The position numbers and the translations under genes were made by a program. A model generated the notes under the pieces. It had not been told where the DNA came from. It worked only from the letters and a program-made list of their open reading frames with translations, and did no database searches. A DNA stretch of 64,000 bases from positions 4,850,001 through 4,914,000 of the forward strand of contig NZ_LN831790.1 of assembly GCF_001013905.1 (NCBI RefSeq), read 5' to 3'. The stretch's first letter is position 1; each line of letters starts with the position of its first letter. Below are positions 21,251-34,263 of this stretch, in pieces. The stretch is from Streptomyces leeuwenhoekii. GTDB taxonomy: Bacteria; Actinomycetota; Actinomycetes; Streptomycetales; Streptomycetaceae.

Positions 21251-23749
21251 ATGGTGACGTTCGCGCAGGCGCAGGAGCGCGCCGAGGAGTGGATCAACGG
21301 CGATGTGCCGTCGTCCGGGCACCGCGAGGTGCGGGTGCGGGAGTTCGAGCTCGGGTTCGTGGTGTGGCCGGAGGACCGGGCGGACGGGCCGCGTTCGGAC
21401 GGGGGCGCGCAGCGGCTGGTGATCGCGCGGGACAGCGGTGAGGCGACGCTGTGGCCCGCGCTGCCGGTGGGTGAGGTGATCCGCCGGTACGAGGAGGATT
21501 ACGGCCGTCCGGATCCGGTGGACGAGCCGGCGCCGGTGCCGGCGGCGCGCGTCGATCTGAACCAGACGTCGTTCCTGCTGACTCCGCCGAAGTGGTTGCA
21601 GGAGGCGGCGGACCGGATGGGCGGGCCGGAGCGGCGGGGGGCCGGCGCGGGTGACGAGACCGGTGCCGGTGCCCCGCCGGCCGGGCCTCCGGTCGCGGCG
21701 CGGGCGGCGTCGGGGGTGCCGGGGGTGCCCGGGGGGTCGGCCGGTGGTGGTGCGGTGGTGCCGGGTGGTCCCGCCGGGGCGACGCCGTGGACCGGGACGG
21801 ACACCAGCGCGGACGCCGGGGACGACCGTTCCGTGCCGCTGCCCGAAACCGTGTCCGCTCCGCCGTTGAGCGGAGCCGACGACGACCCGGAGCCGGGTGT
21901 GCCGCCGCAGGAGGCGCCTCGGCCGCCGGCCGGTCCGGGGACGCCTCCGTACGGTTCCGTGCCGGGTGCCGGGGCATCGACGCCCCCTGGGCCGGGCGCG
22001 ATGCCGCCCGGCGCGCCGGGGGCCGCGCCGCCGCCCGTCCCGCCGGGTCCCTCCGGGGCGCCGCTGCCTCAGGAGGCGCCCGTGCCGCTGGGTCGGGAGG
22101 GGCTCGGTGGTGCGGGGGGTGGCGCTGCCGGGACCTCGGGGGGGACTGGTGCCGGTGGTGCCGGCGGTGTGGCTGGTACTGCTGCTCCCGGCGTCGCCGG
22201 TACTCCCGATGCTGCCGGTACTGCGGGTGCTGCCGGGACGGCGGGTGCCGCGGGTGTTCCGCATCCGGCCGCGCCTCCCGGTGCCTCCGGTGTGCCGGGG
22301 GCGCCCGTTCCCCAGCCGCCTGTGCCTCCGGTAGCCCCGCAGCCTCCGGGAGCCTCGCAGTCTCCGGGTGTCCCCGGTGCCCCCGGCATGCCCGCCGCTC
22401 CGGCCGCGCCCCCGGCCGGTGGGCCCGGTGTGCCTCCGGTCGGCGGGCCCGGCGTGCCGCCTCCCTCGGCTCCCGGTGTGCCGCTTCCGCCCGCGGCGCC
22501 GGGCACGCCTCCTGCGGTGCAGGGGTCGGGCGCGCAGGTGCCGCCGGCTCCCGGCGCGCCCCTGCCGCCGCCCGGTCCGGGCGCGCCCGTGCCGCCGCAT
22601 CCGGGCGTGCCGTTCCCGCCCCCGGCTCCGGGCGCGTCCCCGGTGCCGCCGGTCCCGGGAGCGCCCGCCGGGCACGGTGCTCCCGGGCCCGTGCCGCCCG
22701 GCGCGGTGCCGCCGCCCGGCGGTCCCGTGCCCGGCCCGCCCCCGGCGTACGGCTACCCGCCGCGGCCCACCGGTCTGCCCACCGTCGGCCCCGGCTACCA
22801 GGCCGTGCTGCGCTACCGGGCGCAGGACGGTTCCGAGCAGCAGCTCATCCGGCGCTCGGCGCCGGGCATGCCGCACCCGGAGTGGCAGATCTTCCACGAG
22901 CTGCGTGCCATGAACGTGCCGCCGGACCAGGTGCTGGAGCTGCACACGGAGCTGGAGCCGTGCGAGCTGCCGGGGGCGTACTGCGCCCGGATGATCCGGG
23001 AGCAGTGGCCGCAGGCACGGCTCGCGTCCATCGCGCCCTACGGCACGGACCACGCGAGCCGGCAGCAGGGTATGCGTCAACTGCTGGCTCACCAGGGGGA
23101 GTTGCACCAGGTGGCCGACGGTCCGGCGCGGCCGGCCCCGGTGCGGGCGCCGCTGCCGCCGGTGCAGGCGCTGCCGCCGGTGCCGCCGGAGGCGGTCGCG
23201 CAGGAGCTGGCGGGGGCGTTCGGGCCGGGGCTGTTCCGGTTCGAGCGGGCCGCGGTGGACCGGCAGGGGGTGCCGCCGGTCGTGGCGCACACCCTGGTGG
23301 TGGCGGGTCTGCCGGTGGACATGGGCCCGTTCTTCTGGGCGCAGGCCCAGCCGGGCCGTCCGGTGCCGACGCTGGCCGAGCTGGCGGCCGAGCGGGGCGT
23401 GCGGCCGGCCCCGGACGCGGGCTCGTATCTCGTCGTGGGCAGCGACTTCGGCAAGGCGATCTGTGTGCAGTACGGCACGGCGAACATCGTCGCGGTGCCG
23501 GTGGAGGCGGGGCCGGGCGGTGCGCCGGTGCCGCCGCAGTTCGTGAACACGGGGCTGCCGGAGTTCGCGCGCTGCCTGGCGTTGCTGGGCCGGATGTGGC
23601 GGCTGAGGTACGGGCTGAACCAGGAGCAGGCGGGCCGCTGGACCGTCGACTTCCAGGCCCAGTTGGCCGCCTTGGACCCGGCGGCGCTGGGATCGCCGGA
23701 GAGCTGGTGGTCGGTGCTGCTGGAGCAGATGTGGGACGGGCTGCTGTGA
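21251..23749 (+). CDS. Imm35/YrhB-like + Pro-rich + nucleotide-deaminase + SUKH-4 fusion
   Basis: 832 residues, no signal peptide. Residues 1-90 resemble Imm35/YrhB (QAQERAEEWINGD ... LVIARDSGEATLWPALPVGEVIRRYEEDYG). Residues about 115-515 are a Pro/Gly/Ala-rich low-complexity linker. Residues about 516-605 are a deaminase-fold domain with His565-Thr-Glu567 and Pro570-Cys571 plus Cys578 (ELHTELEPCELPGAYC). The C-terminal 190 residues are SUKH-4 (FGPGLFRFERAAV ... YLVVGSDFGKAICVQYG ... FARCLALLGRMW). A deaminase thus sits between two immunity-type folds. Likely co-transcribed with the WHH-SUKH gene. Confidence 0.8.
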   Translation: MVTFAQAQERAEEWINGDVPSSGHREVRVREFELGFVVWPEDRADGPRSDGGAQRLVIARDSGEATLWPALPVGEVIRRYEEDYGRPDPVDEPAPVPAARVDLNQTSFLLTPPKWLQEAADRMGGPERRGAGAGDETGAGAPPAGPPVAARAASGVPGVPGGSAGGGAVVPGGPAGATPWTGTDTSADAGDDRSVPLPETVSAPPLSGADDDPEPGVPPQEAPRPPAGPGTPPYGSVPGAGASTPPGPGAMPPGAPGAAPPPVPPGPSGAPLPQEAPVPLGREGLGGAGGGAAGTSGGTGAGGAGGVAGTAAPGVAGTPDAAGTAGAAGTAGAAGVPHPAAPPGASGVPGAPVPQPPVPPVAPQPPGASQSPGVPGAPGMPAAPAAPPAGGPGVPPVGGPGVPPPSAPGVPLPPAAPGTPPAVQGSGAQVPPAPGAPLPPPGPGAPVPPHPGVPFPPPAPGASPVPPVPGAPAGHGAPGPVPPGAVPPPGGPVPGPPPAYGYPPRPTGLPTVGPGYQAVLRYRAQDGSEQQLIRRSAPGMPHPEWQIFHELRAMNVPPDQVLELHTELEPCELPGAYCARMIREQWPQARLASIAPYGTDHASRQQGMRQLLAHQGELHQVADGPARPAPVRAPLPPVQALPPVPPEAVAQELAGAFGPGLFRFERAAVDRQGVPPVVAHTLVVAGLPVDMGPFFWAQAQPGRPVPTLAELAAERGVRPAPDAGSYLVVGSDFGKAICVQYGTANIVAVPVEAGPGGAPVPPQFVNTGLPEFARCLALLGRMWRLRYGLNQEQAGRWTVDFQAQLAALDPAALGSPESWWSVLLEQMWDGLL

Positions 23750-23771
23750 CCCCGGTCCGCTGACGCCGGGT

Positions 23772-23817
23772 GAGGGGCCCGGCCCGGTCGTGCGATGCCG
23801 ACCGGGCCGGGCCCCTC
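23772..23817 (+). terminator. Strong hairpin terminator after the SUKH-4 gene
   Basis: Perfect 19-bp stem (23772-23790 with 23799-23817) and an 8-nt loop, 22 bp beyond the stop codon of the Imm35/deaminase/SUKH-4 gene. Confidence 0.85.
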
Positions 23818-23933
23818 GGCGTCGCGTACGGGACATCCGCACGTCCGTACCCTCAGGCCGTACGGAACGGGTCGTACCGTATGTACGGAGTGTCGGATTA
23901 TGTCACTTACGTCTGATCCTTCAAGATGTGCGC

Positions 23934-24818
23934 ATGAGCAGCGCATCCGGATCGCCCCACGGCTTCGTGGCCGTACGGGGGCGCGGCTACCGTCCCGAGC
24001 AGGTCGACGCCCGCGTCACCGCCCTCTCCGCGGAGCGGGACGCCGCCTGGGAACGGGCGGCCCGGCTGACCGTGCTCGCCCGGGAGATGGAAGCGGAGAC
24101 CACCCGGCTGCGGGAGGCGGTGGAGCGGCTCGCGCCGCAGACGTACGAGGCGCTCGGGGGGCGCGCGCGGCGCGTCTTCCGGCTCGTACGCGAGGAGGCC
24201 ACGGCACTCGTGGAGGGTGCGCGGCGTGCGGGGGAGCGCGCGATGGAGGAGGCGCGGGCCCATGCGCACGGCGTGCGCAAGGACGCGCAGGCGTACGCCG
24301 ACGCCGTACGCGCCGAGGCCGACGAGCGCGCCCGGCAGCGGCTGCTCGCGGCGCGCGCCGAGGCCGAGGGGATCCGGGTGGCGGCCCGGCGCGCGGTGAA
24401 GGAGAGCCGCCGCGAGGGGCTGGCCGTGCTGCGGGAGGCGCGGCGGAGCGCCTCGGAGACGCTCGCCGGCCAGTCGCGGGAGCACGCCGAGCGGTGGGCG
24501 GGGGAGGAGCGGGCCGAGGCGGCGCGGGCGGCGGCCCTGAACAGGCACCGGGCGGAGCTGCTGAAGCGGGCCGAGGACGCGCTCGCCGAGGCGGAGCGGG
24601 ACCTGGCCGGAGCCCGGGAGGCGGCTCGGCGCCGGCAGGAGGAGGCGCGGGCCCGGGCGGCGGAGGTGATCGCCGAGGCGCGGGTGCACGAGGAGCGCGT
24701 CGCGAGCGAGACGGAGCGGGTGCTCCACGAACACGGGGAGCGCTGGGACGCCGTACGGGCCGAGATGGACCAGGCGCGCAGCCGGCTGGACGCGCTCTCG
24801 GCGCGGGTGGCGAGGTGA
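23934..24818 (+). CDS. Long coiled-coil protein (DivIVA/Scy-like style)
   Basis: 294 residues. After a short N-terminal segment FVAVRGRGYRPEQVDARVTAL, reminiscent of the DivIVA lipid-binding crossover region, almost the whole chain is Ala/Arg/Glu coiled coil (RAEADERARQRLLAARAEAEGIRVAARRA and similar). Such proteins in Streptomyces are polar-growth or cytoskeletal scaffolds, sometimes annotated as cellulose-binding proteins. The ATG 23934 start lacks a strong ribosome site. Separated from the SUKH island by a strong terminator, so probably independent. Confidence 0.75.
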   Translation: MSSASGSPHGFVAVRGRGYRPEQVDARVTALSAERDAAWERAARLTVLAREMEAETTRLREAVERLAPQTYEALGGRARRVFRLVREEATALVEGARRAGERAMEEARAHAHGVRKDAQAYADAVRAEADERARQRLLAARAEAEGIRVAARRAVKESRREGLAVLREARRSASETLAGQSREHAERWAGEERAEAARAAALNRHRAELLKRAEDALAEAERDLAGAREAARRRQEEARARAAEVIAEARVHEERVASETERVLHEHGERWDAVRAEMDQARSRLDALSARVAR

Positions 24819-24968
24819 GCGCGGGAGCCGCGGGAGGCTCCCGCGGCTCCCGCGCGCGGCGCGGCGCGCCGCGCCCGTGTCGGCGGCGACGCGGGCCGTG
24901 CCGCATCGGTGTCGGTTCGGTGCCGTCGGTGTCCGCGGTGGGCGCGACCACCGCGGATACCGACGCCG

Positions 24969-26465
24969 TCAGTCCTTGAGCACCGGGAAGACGCGCGGCG
25001 CCAGCACCAGCAGCACCAGGAACGCCAGGGCGGCCGCGCCCGCAGCGCCCAGATAGACGGCGTGGACGGCGTCGGCGATGGCGCGCCGGGTCGCTTCGGG
25101 GGCGGTGCCCGCGTCCAGGGCCCGGGTGACCGAGTCGAGGTCGCCGGAGCCGCCGAGCCGGGCGGCCAGCACGCCGTTGGCGATCGCGCCGAAGACGGCC
25201 GCGCCGGCGGTCTGGCCGGTCTGGCGGCAGAAGAGGACGGACGCGGTCGCCGTACCCCGCTCGGCCCACACCACCGTCGACTGCACACCGACGATGAGCG
25301 GAAGCTGGAACAGGCCGAGCGCGGCGCCGAGCAGCAGCATCAGCAGGGCCGGCTGCCAGGGCTCGCCGGGATAGGGGAGGAAGGGGAAGGCCAAGAGGAT
25401 CAGCGTGGCCGCGCCGATGCCGAGCATCGCCGTGTCGCGGAAGCCGATCCTGCGGTAGACGTGCTGGCTCAGCGCCGCCGACACCGGCCAGCTCAGCGTC
25501 CACACCGACAGGACGAAACCGGCCGCGACCGGCGCGAGACCCAGCACCGACTGGGCGTACGTCGGCAGGAAGACCGTCGGCGCCACCATCAGCAGGCCGA
25601 GCGCGCCGAGCGCGAGATTGACCGCGGCGATGGTGCGGCGCCGCCACACCCAGCCCGGGATGATCGGCTCCGCCGCCCGGCGTTCGATCACCACCACGGC
25701 CACGAGCAGCAGCAGGCCCGCACCGAACAGCGCGAGGGAGGGCGGCGACAGCCACGGCCAGGCCACTCCGCCCTGCACCAGCGCGGTGAGCAGGGCGCCG
25801 CCGCAGGCGAACACGGCCAGCGCGCCCGCCCAGTCGACGCGGGGGCGGGCGGCGGACGGCTCCCGCCGCGGCTCGCGCAGATGACGGACGATCAGCCACA
25901 GCGCGACGGCCCCGACGGGCAGGTTGACCAGGAAGATCCAGCGCCAGTCGGCGTACGCGGCGAGGACGCCGCCCAGTCCGGGGCCGGCCACCGCGGACAC
26001 CGCCCACACGGTCGACAGCCTGGCCTGGATCTTGGGGCGTTCCTCCAGCGGGTACAGGTCGGCGGCGAGCGTCTGCACCGTGCCCTGCAAGGCCCCGCCG
26101 CCCAGGCCCTGGACGACGCGGAAGGCGATCAGGGCGGCCATGTTCCAGGCCAGCGCGCACAGCAGGGAGCCGAGGAGGAAGAGCGCGGCGCCCGCGATCA
26201 GGACCGGTTTGCGGCCGAAGGTGTCGGAGAGCTTGCCGTAGAGGGGCAGGGTGACGGTGACGGCCAGCAGATAGCCGGAGAACAGCCAGGAGAAGACGGA
26301 GAATCCGCCGAGGTCGCCGACGATCTGCGGGACGGCGGTGGAGACGATGGTGGAGTCCAGGGCTGCCAGCGCCATCGCCAGCATCAGTGCGGCGACGACC
26401 GCGCCGCGCCGGTGCGCCGTGGTGGGCCGTTCGGTGTCGCGTATCGCCGGTCTGGTGCTGTCCAC
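24969..26465 (-). CDS. MFS drug-exporter, DHA2 (14-helix) family
   Basis: 498 residues with 14 hydrophobic helices. MFS motif A is LYGKLSDTFGRKP, motif C WAVSAVAGPGLGGVL, and the N-terminal ALDSTIVSTAVPQIVGDLGG is the DHA2 signature (motif D1). It exports drugs or metabolites in exchange for protons; the substrate is unknown. GTG 26465 is the likely start. No regulator is adjacent. The opposite side of the 617-bp spacer holds the ABC exporter. Confidence 0.9.
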   Translation of the reverse strand: MDSTRPAIRDTERPTTAHRRGAVVAALMLAMALAALDSTIVSTAVPQIVGDLGGFSVFSWLFSGYLLAVTVTLPLYGKLSDTFGRKPVLIAGAALFLLGSLLCALAWNMAALIAFRVVQGLGGGALQGTVQTLAADLYPLEERPKIQARLSTVWAVSAVAGPGLGGVLAAYADWRWIFLVNLPVGAVALWLIVRHLREPRREPSAARPRVDWAGALAVFACGGALLTALVQGGVAWPWLSPPSLALFGAGLLLLVAVVVIERRAAEPIIPGWVWRRRTIAAVNLALGALGLLMVAPTVFLPTYAQSVLGLAPVAAGFVLSVWTLSWPVSAALSQHVYRRIGFRDTAMLGIGAATLILLAFPFLPYPGEPWQPALLMLLLGAALGLFQLPLIVGVQSTVVWAERGTATASVLFCRQTGQTAGAAVFGAIANGVLAARLGGSGDLDSVTRALDAGTAPEATRRAIADAVHAVYLGAAGAAALAFLVLLVLAPRVFPVLKD

Positions 26466-27081
26466 CCGGGTTCTCCCCCTGCCCCTGTGCCGTTCTGCTT
26501 TCCCTGTGCAGCTATCTGCCGGGTCAGCTTCCCACTCGGCCCGCCGCCGCGGGAGGGCGGAGGCCGGGTGCGTCCAAGGGGGGAGGCCGACCCCTAGGCA
26601 TGCTCCGCCGGAGGGGGGAGGGCCCCTAGGGGTACCTCCGTACTACGGCTCGGGGAGGGTTCGTACCGCCGTAGGACGAGAGGGGGCGGGTGCCGTCCTT
26701 AATCTGGCCTTACGCCGTCGGGGGGCGGCGGACCGCAGCAGTGGGGGTGGGGTTTTCCTCAGGAAAAGAGTGCGCTGAACACCAGCGCGCCGGGCCGTGT
26801 CCGGGCGGCAGACTCATCGGCGAACCACATCGACGCACCACATCGACGCACCGCATGGCGGGGCGACTTGGCGGGGGCACTTCGCTGGGAGCGCCTCGAC
26901 GGGGCGCCCCAAGGGGGCACTTCGCGGGGGCGCCTCGCGTGACGGCAGGACCGGCGGCCGCCGCCCGGCCGCGGGACCGGTCGGCGGGTGACCGCCGGGT
27001 GGCCGGCAGGACCGTACCGATTTTCGTTCGTACATACGCGTCACACGACGCGCCATTGATATCCGATATAGGAGACATCCC
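26466..27081. other. Repeat-bearing intergenic region between MFS and ABC operons
   Basis: 616 bp without a credible gene. It holds the perfect palindrome CCCCTAGGGG (26624-26633), a 13-bp tandem duplication CCACATCGACGCA (26825-26850), and two diverged 25-26-bp direct repeats at 26873-26898 and 26913-26937 starting GGGGGCACTTCGC. Both promoters must lie here. Confidence 0.6.
27059..27069. promoter_or_regulatory. AT-rich palindrome overlapping the ABC operon leader
   Basis: ATATC-C-GATAT, a perfect 11-bp odd palindrome in otherwise GC-rich DNA, lies just upstream of the GGAGAC ribosome site and 12 bp from the ATG. It is a good candidate for a repressor site blocking transcription or translation initiation. 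The cognate regulator is not in the window. Confidence 0.55.
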
Positions 27082-27870
27082 ATGACATCGGCCGTGACCA
27101 TTCCCAGGCACGGAAGTACTGGAGGGCGTACGGCCGTTGCCGCGCGGGCGCGGCAGGTCGTGAAGGCCTACGGGTCGGGGGAGACCCGGGTCGTCGCCCT
27201 CGACCACGTGGACGTGGACATCGCCCGCGGACAGTTCACCGCGATCATGGGCCCCTCGGGGTCCGGCAAGTCCACGCTGATGCACTGCCTGGCCGGCCTC
27301 GACACCGTCACCAGCGGGCACATACACCTGGACGAGACCGAGATCACCGGCCTGAAGGACAAGAAGCTCACCCGACTGCGCCGGGACCGGATCGGGTTCA
27401 TCTTCCAGGCGTTCAACCTGCTGCCGACGCTGAACGCGCTCGAGAACATCACGCTGCCCATGGACATCGCGGGCCGCAAGCCGGACCGGGAGTGGCTCGC
27501 CCGGGTCGTGGACACCGTGGGGCTCGCCGGGCGGCTCAAGCACCGGCCGACCCAGCTTTCCGGCGGACAGCAGCAGCGCGTCGCCGTGGCGCGGGCGCTC
27601 GCCGCCCGGCCCGAGATCATCTTCGGTGACGAGCCCACCGGCAACCTCGACTCCCGCGCCGGCGCCGAGGTGCTGGGCTTCCTGCGCCGGTCGGTCGACG
27701 AACTCGGCCAGACCATCGTGATGGTCACCCACGACCCGGTGGCCGCCTCCTACGCGGACCGGGTGCTGTACCTGGCCGACGGCCGCATCGTCGACGAGAT
27801 GTACCAGCCCACCGCCGAGCAGGTCCTGGACCGCATGAAGGACTTCGACGCCCGGGGGCGGACGTCATGA
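27082..27870 (+). CDS. ABC transporter ATPase, MacB/LolD type
   Basis: 262 residues: Walker A GPSGSGKS, Q-loop FIFQAFNLLPTLNALEN, signature LSGGQQQRVAVARAL, Walker B IIFGDEP, and H-loop VTHDP. It energises the FtsX-type permease encoded next; ATG of that gene overlaps this stop (ATGA). The N-terminal 20 residues are an unconserved Gly/Arg-rich lead. The same gene pair recurs at 55.9-59.3 kb with closely similar sequence (both contain LPMDIAGRKPDR). Confidence 0.93.
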   Translation: MTSAVTIPRHGSTGGRTAVAARARQVVKAYGSGETRVVALDHVDVDIARGQFTAIMGPSGSGKSTLMHCLAGLDTVTSGHIHLDETEITGLKDKKLTRLRRDRIGFIFQAFNLLPTLNALENITLPMDIAGRKPDREWLARVVDTVGLAGRLKHRPTQLSGGQQQRVAVARALAARPEIIFGDEPTGNLDSRAGAEVLGFLRRSVDELGQTIVMVTHDPVAASYADRVLYLADGRIVDEMYQPTAEQVLDRMKDFDARGRTS

Positions 27871-30431
27871 CCGTGCTGAAGACCTCGCTGCGCAACTTCT
27901 TCGCGCACAAGGGCCGCATGGCGCTGTCGGCGGTGGCGGTGCTGCTGTCGGTGGCATTCGTCAGCGGCACCCTGGTGTTCACCGACACCATGAACACGAC
28001 GTTCGACAAGCTCTTCGCCTCCACCTCCTCCGACGTGACCGTCACCCCGAAGGACGCGAAGGACGGGGAGACGCCGCAGAGCGGCCTCCCGCAGTCCCTT
28101 CCCGCCTCCCTGCTGGAGCGGGCCCGCTCCGCCGAGGGCGTGAAGTCAGCGGAGGGCGGCGTCAGCGCGACCAACGTGACCGTGGTCGACAGTCGCGACG
28201 ACAACGTGGGCGCCAGCAGCGGCGCTCCGACGATCGCCGGCAACTGGACGAAGAACGAACTGAAGTCGATGGAGATCACCTCCGGGCACGCCCCGCGCGG
28301 CCCGACCGAGGTGATGGTCGACGCCGACACCGCCGACAAGCACGGCCTGAAGCTCGGTGACGAGCTGCGCACCATCGCGCAGACCGGCGACATCCGGGCG
28401 CGGATCGTCGGTATAGCCGCCTTCAAGGTGACCAACCCCGGCGCGGCCATCGTCTACTTCGACACGGCCACCGCCCAGCGCGAACTGCTCGGCGAAACCG
28501 GCCGGTACACCCATATCCTCGTCACCGCCGCGGCCGGCGTCTCCGACGCGCAGGTCAAGGAGAACGTCACGCGGGCCCTGGACGGCACCTACAAGATCCA
28601 GACCGCCGCGGAGACCGCCGACGAGAACCGTAAGGAGGTCGGCGAGTTCCTGGACGTCATCAAGTACGCCATGCTCGGCTTCGCCGGGATCGCGTTCCTC
28701 GTCGGCATCTTCCTGATCATCAACACCTTCTCGATGCTGGTCGCCCAGCGCACCCGCGAGATCGGCCTGATGCGGGCGATCGGCTCCTCCCGCCGCCAGG
28801 TCAACCGCTCGGTGCTGGTGGAGGCGCTGTTCCTCGGCGTCGTGGGCTCGGTCCTCGGCGTCGCGGCCGGGGTCGGCATCGCCATCGGCCTGATGAAGGT
28901 GATGACGGCGGCGGGCATGAACCTGTCCACCGACGACCTCACCGTGAAGACCACCACCCCGGTGGCCGGCGTGATCCTGGGCGTCGTGGTCACCGTCCTG
29001 GCCGCCTACCTGCCGGCCCGCCGCGCCGGGAAGATCTCCCCGATGGCCGCCCTGCGCGACGCCGGTACCCCGGCCGACGGCAAGGCCGGCCGGATCCGCG
29101 CCGTCGCCGGACTGCTCCTCACCGGGGCGGGCGCCCTGGCCCTGTACACGGCGGGCACGGCCGACCAGGCCGGGGACGGCGCGCTGATGCTGGGCGCCGG
29201 CGTGGTGCTGTCCCTGATCGGCTTCGTCGTGGTCGGCCCGCTGCTGGCCGGCGGGGTCGTCCGGGTGATCAGCGCGGTGCTGCTGCGGGCCTTCGGGCCG
29301 GTGGGCCGCATGGCCGAGCGCAACGCCCTGCGCAACCCGCGCCGCACCGGCGCCACCGGCGCGGCCCTGATGATCGGCCTGGCGCTGGTGGCCTGCCTGT
29401 CGGTGGTCGGCTCCTCCATGGTCGCCTCGGCCACCGGCGAGCTCGACAAGTCGGTCGGCGCGGACTTCATCGTCCAGGGTAACCAGCGGATCGTTCCGCA
29501 GGCCGAGCGGGCGATGCAGAAGACCCCGCACCTGGAGCACGTCACCCGGTACAAGACCCTCGACGCCACGCTGACCTCCCCCGACGGGGCGAAGGACGAC
29601 AGCGGCGTCACGGCCGCCGACCCGACCTACGCCCAGGACCTGCGGCGCCCGACGACCGCCGGCTCCCTGGCGGACGCCTACGCCACGGACGCGATGTCGG
29701 TCGGCTCGGACTACGCCGACCAGCACGGCGTGCGCGTCGGCGACACCGTCACCGTCGCGTTCGAGGGCGGAAAGACGGCGAAGCTGAAGGTCGCCGCCAT
29801 CACCGACGACGACACCGCCATCGACCAGGGCGCCCGCTACATCAGCATCACGACGATGCAGAAGTACCTCCCGGCCGACAGGATCCCGCCGAACGCGATC
29901 CTGTTCGCCAAGGCCCGGGACGGCCAGGAGGAGCAGGCGTACGCGGCGCTGAAGAAGGCGCTCGACCCGTACCCGCAGTACCAGGTCCGCGACCAGACCG
30001 ACTACAAGCAGGAGCTGAAGGACCAGATCGGCCAGTTGCTGAACCTGGTCTACGGCCTGCTCGCCCTGGCGATCATCGTGGCGGTCCTGGGCGTGGTGAA
30101 CACCCTGGCCCTGTCGGTGGTGGAGCGGACCCGTGAGATCGGCCTGATGCGGGCGATCGGACTCTCCCGCCGCCAGTTGCGCCGCATGATCCGTCTGGAG
30201 TCCGTGGTCATCGCCCTCTTCGGCGCCCTGCTGGGCCTGGGCCTGGGCATGGGCTGGGGCACCACCGCGCAGAAGCTGCTCGCCCTGGAGGGCCTGAACG
30301 TCCTCGACATTCCCTGGCCGACCATCATCGGCGTGTTCATCGGGTCGGCGTTCGTGGGCCTGTTCGCGGCACTGATCCCCGCCTTCCGGGCGGGCCGGAT
30401 GAATGTGCTGAACGCGATCGCGACGGAGTGA
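27867..30431 (+). CDS. FtsX/MacB-type ABC permease, duplicated architecture
   Basis: 854 residues. Two FtsX units are in tandem. Each has an N-terminal anchor (ALSAVAVLLSVAFVSGTLVF), a large extracytoplasmic domain, and the three-helix FtsX core with RTREIGLMRAIG, which appears twice (about residues 293 and 755). Probably extrudes lipids, peptides or antimicrobials. It starts within the ATPase stop codon, so it is translationally coupled. A hairpin follows the stop. Confidence 0.92.
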   Translation: MTVLKTSLRNFFAHKGRMALSAVAVLLSVAFVSGTLVFTDTMNTTFDKLFASTSSDVTVTPKDAKDGETPQSGLPQSLPASLLERARSAEGVKSAEGGVSATNVTVVDSRDDNVGASSGAPTIAGNWTKNELKSMEITSGHAPRGPTEVMVDADTADKHGLKLGDELRTIAQTGDIRARIVGIAAFKVTNPGAAIVYFDTATAQRELLGETGRYTHILVTAAAGVSDAQVKENVTRALDGTYKIQTAAETADENRKEVGEFLDVIKYAMLGFAGIAFLVGIFLIINTFSMLVAQRTREIGLMRAIGSSRRQVNRSVLVEALFLGVVGSVLGVAAGVGIAIGLMKVMTAAGMNLSTDDLTVKTTTPVAGVILGVVVTVLAAYLPARRAGKISPMAALRDAGTPADGKAGRIRAVAGLLLTGAGALALYTAGTADQAGDGALMLGAGVVLSLIGFVVVGPLLAGGVVRVISAVLLRAFGPVGRMAERNALRNPRRTGATGAALMIGLALVACLSVVGSSMVASATGELDKSVGADFIVQGNQRIVPQAERAMQKTPHLEHVTRYKTLDATLTSPDGAKDDSGVTAADPTYAQDLRRPTTAGSLADAYATDAMSVGSDYADQHGVRVGDTVTVAFEGGKTAKLKVAAITDDDTAIDQGARYISITTMQKYLPADRIPPNAILFAKARDGQEEQAYAALKKALDPYPQYQVRDQTDYKQELKDQIGQLLNLVYGLLALAIIVAVLGVVNTLALSVVERTREIGLMRAIGLSRRQLRRMIRLESVVIALFGALLGLGLGMGWGTTAQKLLALEGLNVLDIPWPTIIGVFIGSAFVGLFAALIPAFRAGRMNVLNAIATE

Positions 30432-30449
30432 CCGACGCGGACGGAGAGA

Positions 30450-30491
30450 CACCGGCACCGAGAAGCCACGGGGGGCTTCTCGGCGCCGGTG
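30450..30491 (+). terminator. Hairpin terminator after the ABC operon
   Basis: 18-bp stem (30450-30467 with 30474-30491, one mismatch) and a 6-nt loop, 18 bp after the permease stop and upstream of mfd. Confidence 0.8.
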
Positions 30492-30718
30492 CGTTCCGGG
30501 AGCCCGGTCGCCGGGGCGGGGCAGGACCGGGGCCATCGGCGGCGGTCCGGGACGGTGGGGACACTCGCCCTCCCCTCCCGCCCCCGGGCGGAGCGCGGGG
30601 TGGCGTTGTCCACAGGCCCGGCGCGCGCCGGTGCGGAGTCGTACGCTGGACACCCCCGGCCCGCGGCGCGTGTCGGGCCCGTCGTGTTGTCCACCCCCCG
30701 GACGGAAAGCACCCCTTC

Positions 30719-34252
<3,534 letters not shown>

Positions 34253-34263
34253 GCGCTGCGCCG

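Noticed and set aside
21200..23842. Long minus-strand frame opposite the Imm35/deaminase/SUKH-4 gene
   Set aside because: Arg/Gly/His-rich translation without motifs; the plus-strand protein has recognisable domains at both ends.
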